Assembly (NCBI GenBank): GCA_001916055.1 | Contig: MNRR01000032.1 | Coordinates: forward strand, 1,023 to 23,798 | Direction of reading: 5' to 3' | Origin: Clostridium sp. 28_12 | GTDB taxonomy: Bacteria; Bacillota; Clostridia; TANB77; CAG-508 | Length of the DNA: 22,776 bases | Shown: positions 22,664-22,776 of the stretch, piece by piece | Numbering within the stretch: the stretch's first letter is position 1 | Layout: every line of letters starts with the position of its first letter | The notes under the pieces: model-generated | What the model was told of the DNA's origin: nothing | The model's input: only the letters and a program-made list of their open reading frames with translations | Database searches by the model: none | Position numbers and translations under genes: made by a program

Positions 22664-22776
22664 AAAAAGTATAAAATATATAGGTTTAAAATAGATATGT
22701 CACAAGAAGATTGAAAATAAAATATTGAAAAGAGAGCACAAAAATGATATTGTTTAAATGACCAAAAATAAACATA

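Noticed and set aside
22664..22776. Start of another gene at the right edge
   Set aside because: The ATG at 22744 stops after five codons and no ribosome binding site with an open frame is seen. The final 113 bases are AT-rich and unexplained.

Overview
The window is AT-rich bacterial chromosome with dense genes, strong AGGAGG-type ribosome binding sites, near-consensus sigma-A promoters and A/T-ending codons. Gene content points to a spore-forming member of the Clostridia: SpoVM, a MurJ/SpoVB-type flippase next to HU, a DUF4321 protein beside tgt, and murB followed by a YvcK-like gene. I cannot name a genus from the sequence. I found no tRNA, rRNA, insertion sequence, prophage gene or CRISPR array, and no gene-free stretch longer than 300 bases.

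Layout. (1) 1-491 is the 3' end of ileS, closed by a terminator. A perfect-consensus promoter is nested in that terminator and reads into a small coiled-coil gene with seven tryptophans exactly seven residues apart (676-1077). (2) 1228-6112 is an apparent operon: queA and tgt (queuosine modification of tRNA), then a membrane-anchored WG-repeat protein, a DUF4321 membrane protein and an unrecognised two-helix membrane protein. (3) 6139-6993, minus strand, is rplM-rpsI, with a structured leader that may be an L13 autoregulatory leader. (4) 7241-9265 is the flippase and HU. (5) 9437-12295 holds three short genes and clpC. These are a 48-residue membrane hairpin protein, SpoVM (24 residues, with the functionally important Pro9), and an acidic 54-residue protein whose start follows an attenuator-like hairpin and whose end overlaps clpC. 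(6) 12292-12630, minus strand, is a small membrane-anchored protein sharing its stop-codon bases with clpC. (7) 12897-13229 is a gene of visibly higher G+C and different codon use, with a structured leader; its C-terminus resembles sigma-70 region 4. (8) 13286-14689, minus strand, is an NfeD/SPFH membrane-microdomain pair. (9) 14831-22663 is a cell-envelope and carbon run: murB, a divergent membrane-bound YvcK-like protein, a GH133-type glycogen debranching enzyme, holA and a class A penicillin-binding protein.

How the parts fit. Peptidoglycan synthesis recurs: MurB makes the UDP-MurNAc precursor, the flippase probably moves a lipid-linked precursor, and the PBP polymerises and cross-links it. 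YvcK-family proteins couple carbon state to wall synthesis, and here the neighbouring debranching enzyme releases sugar from glycogen. The most original region is 9363-12295. There SpoVM, the peptide that recruits the spore-coat ATPase SpoIVA, lies upstream of the ClpC unfoldase with two uncharacterised short proteins. A link between coat assembly and ClpC proteolysis is an inference from this layout, not something the sequence proves.
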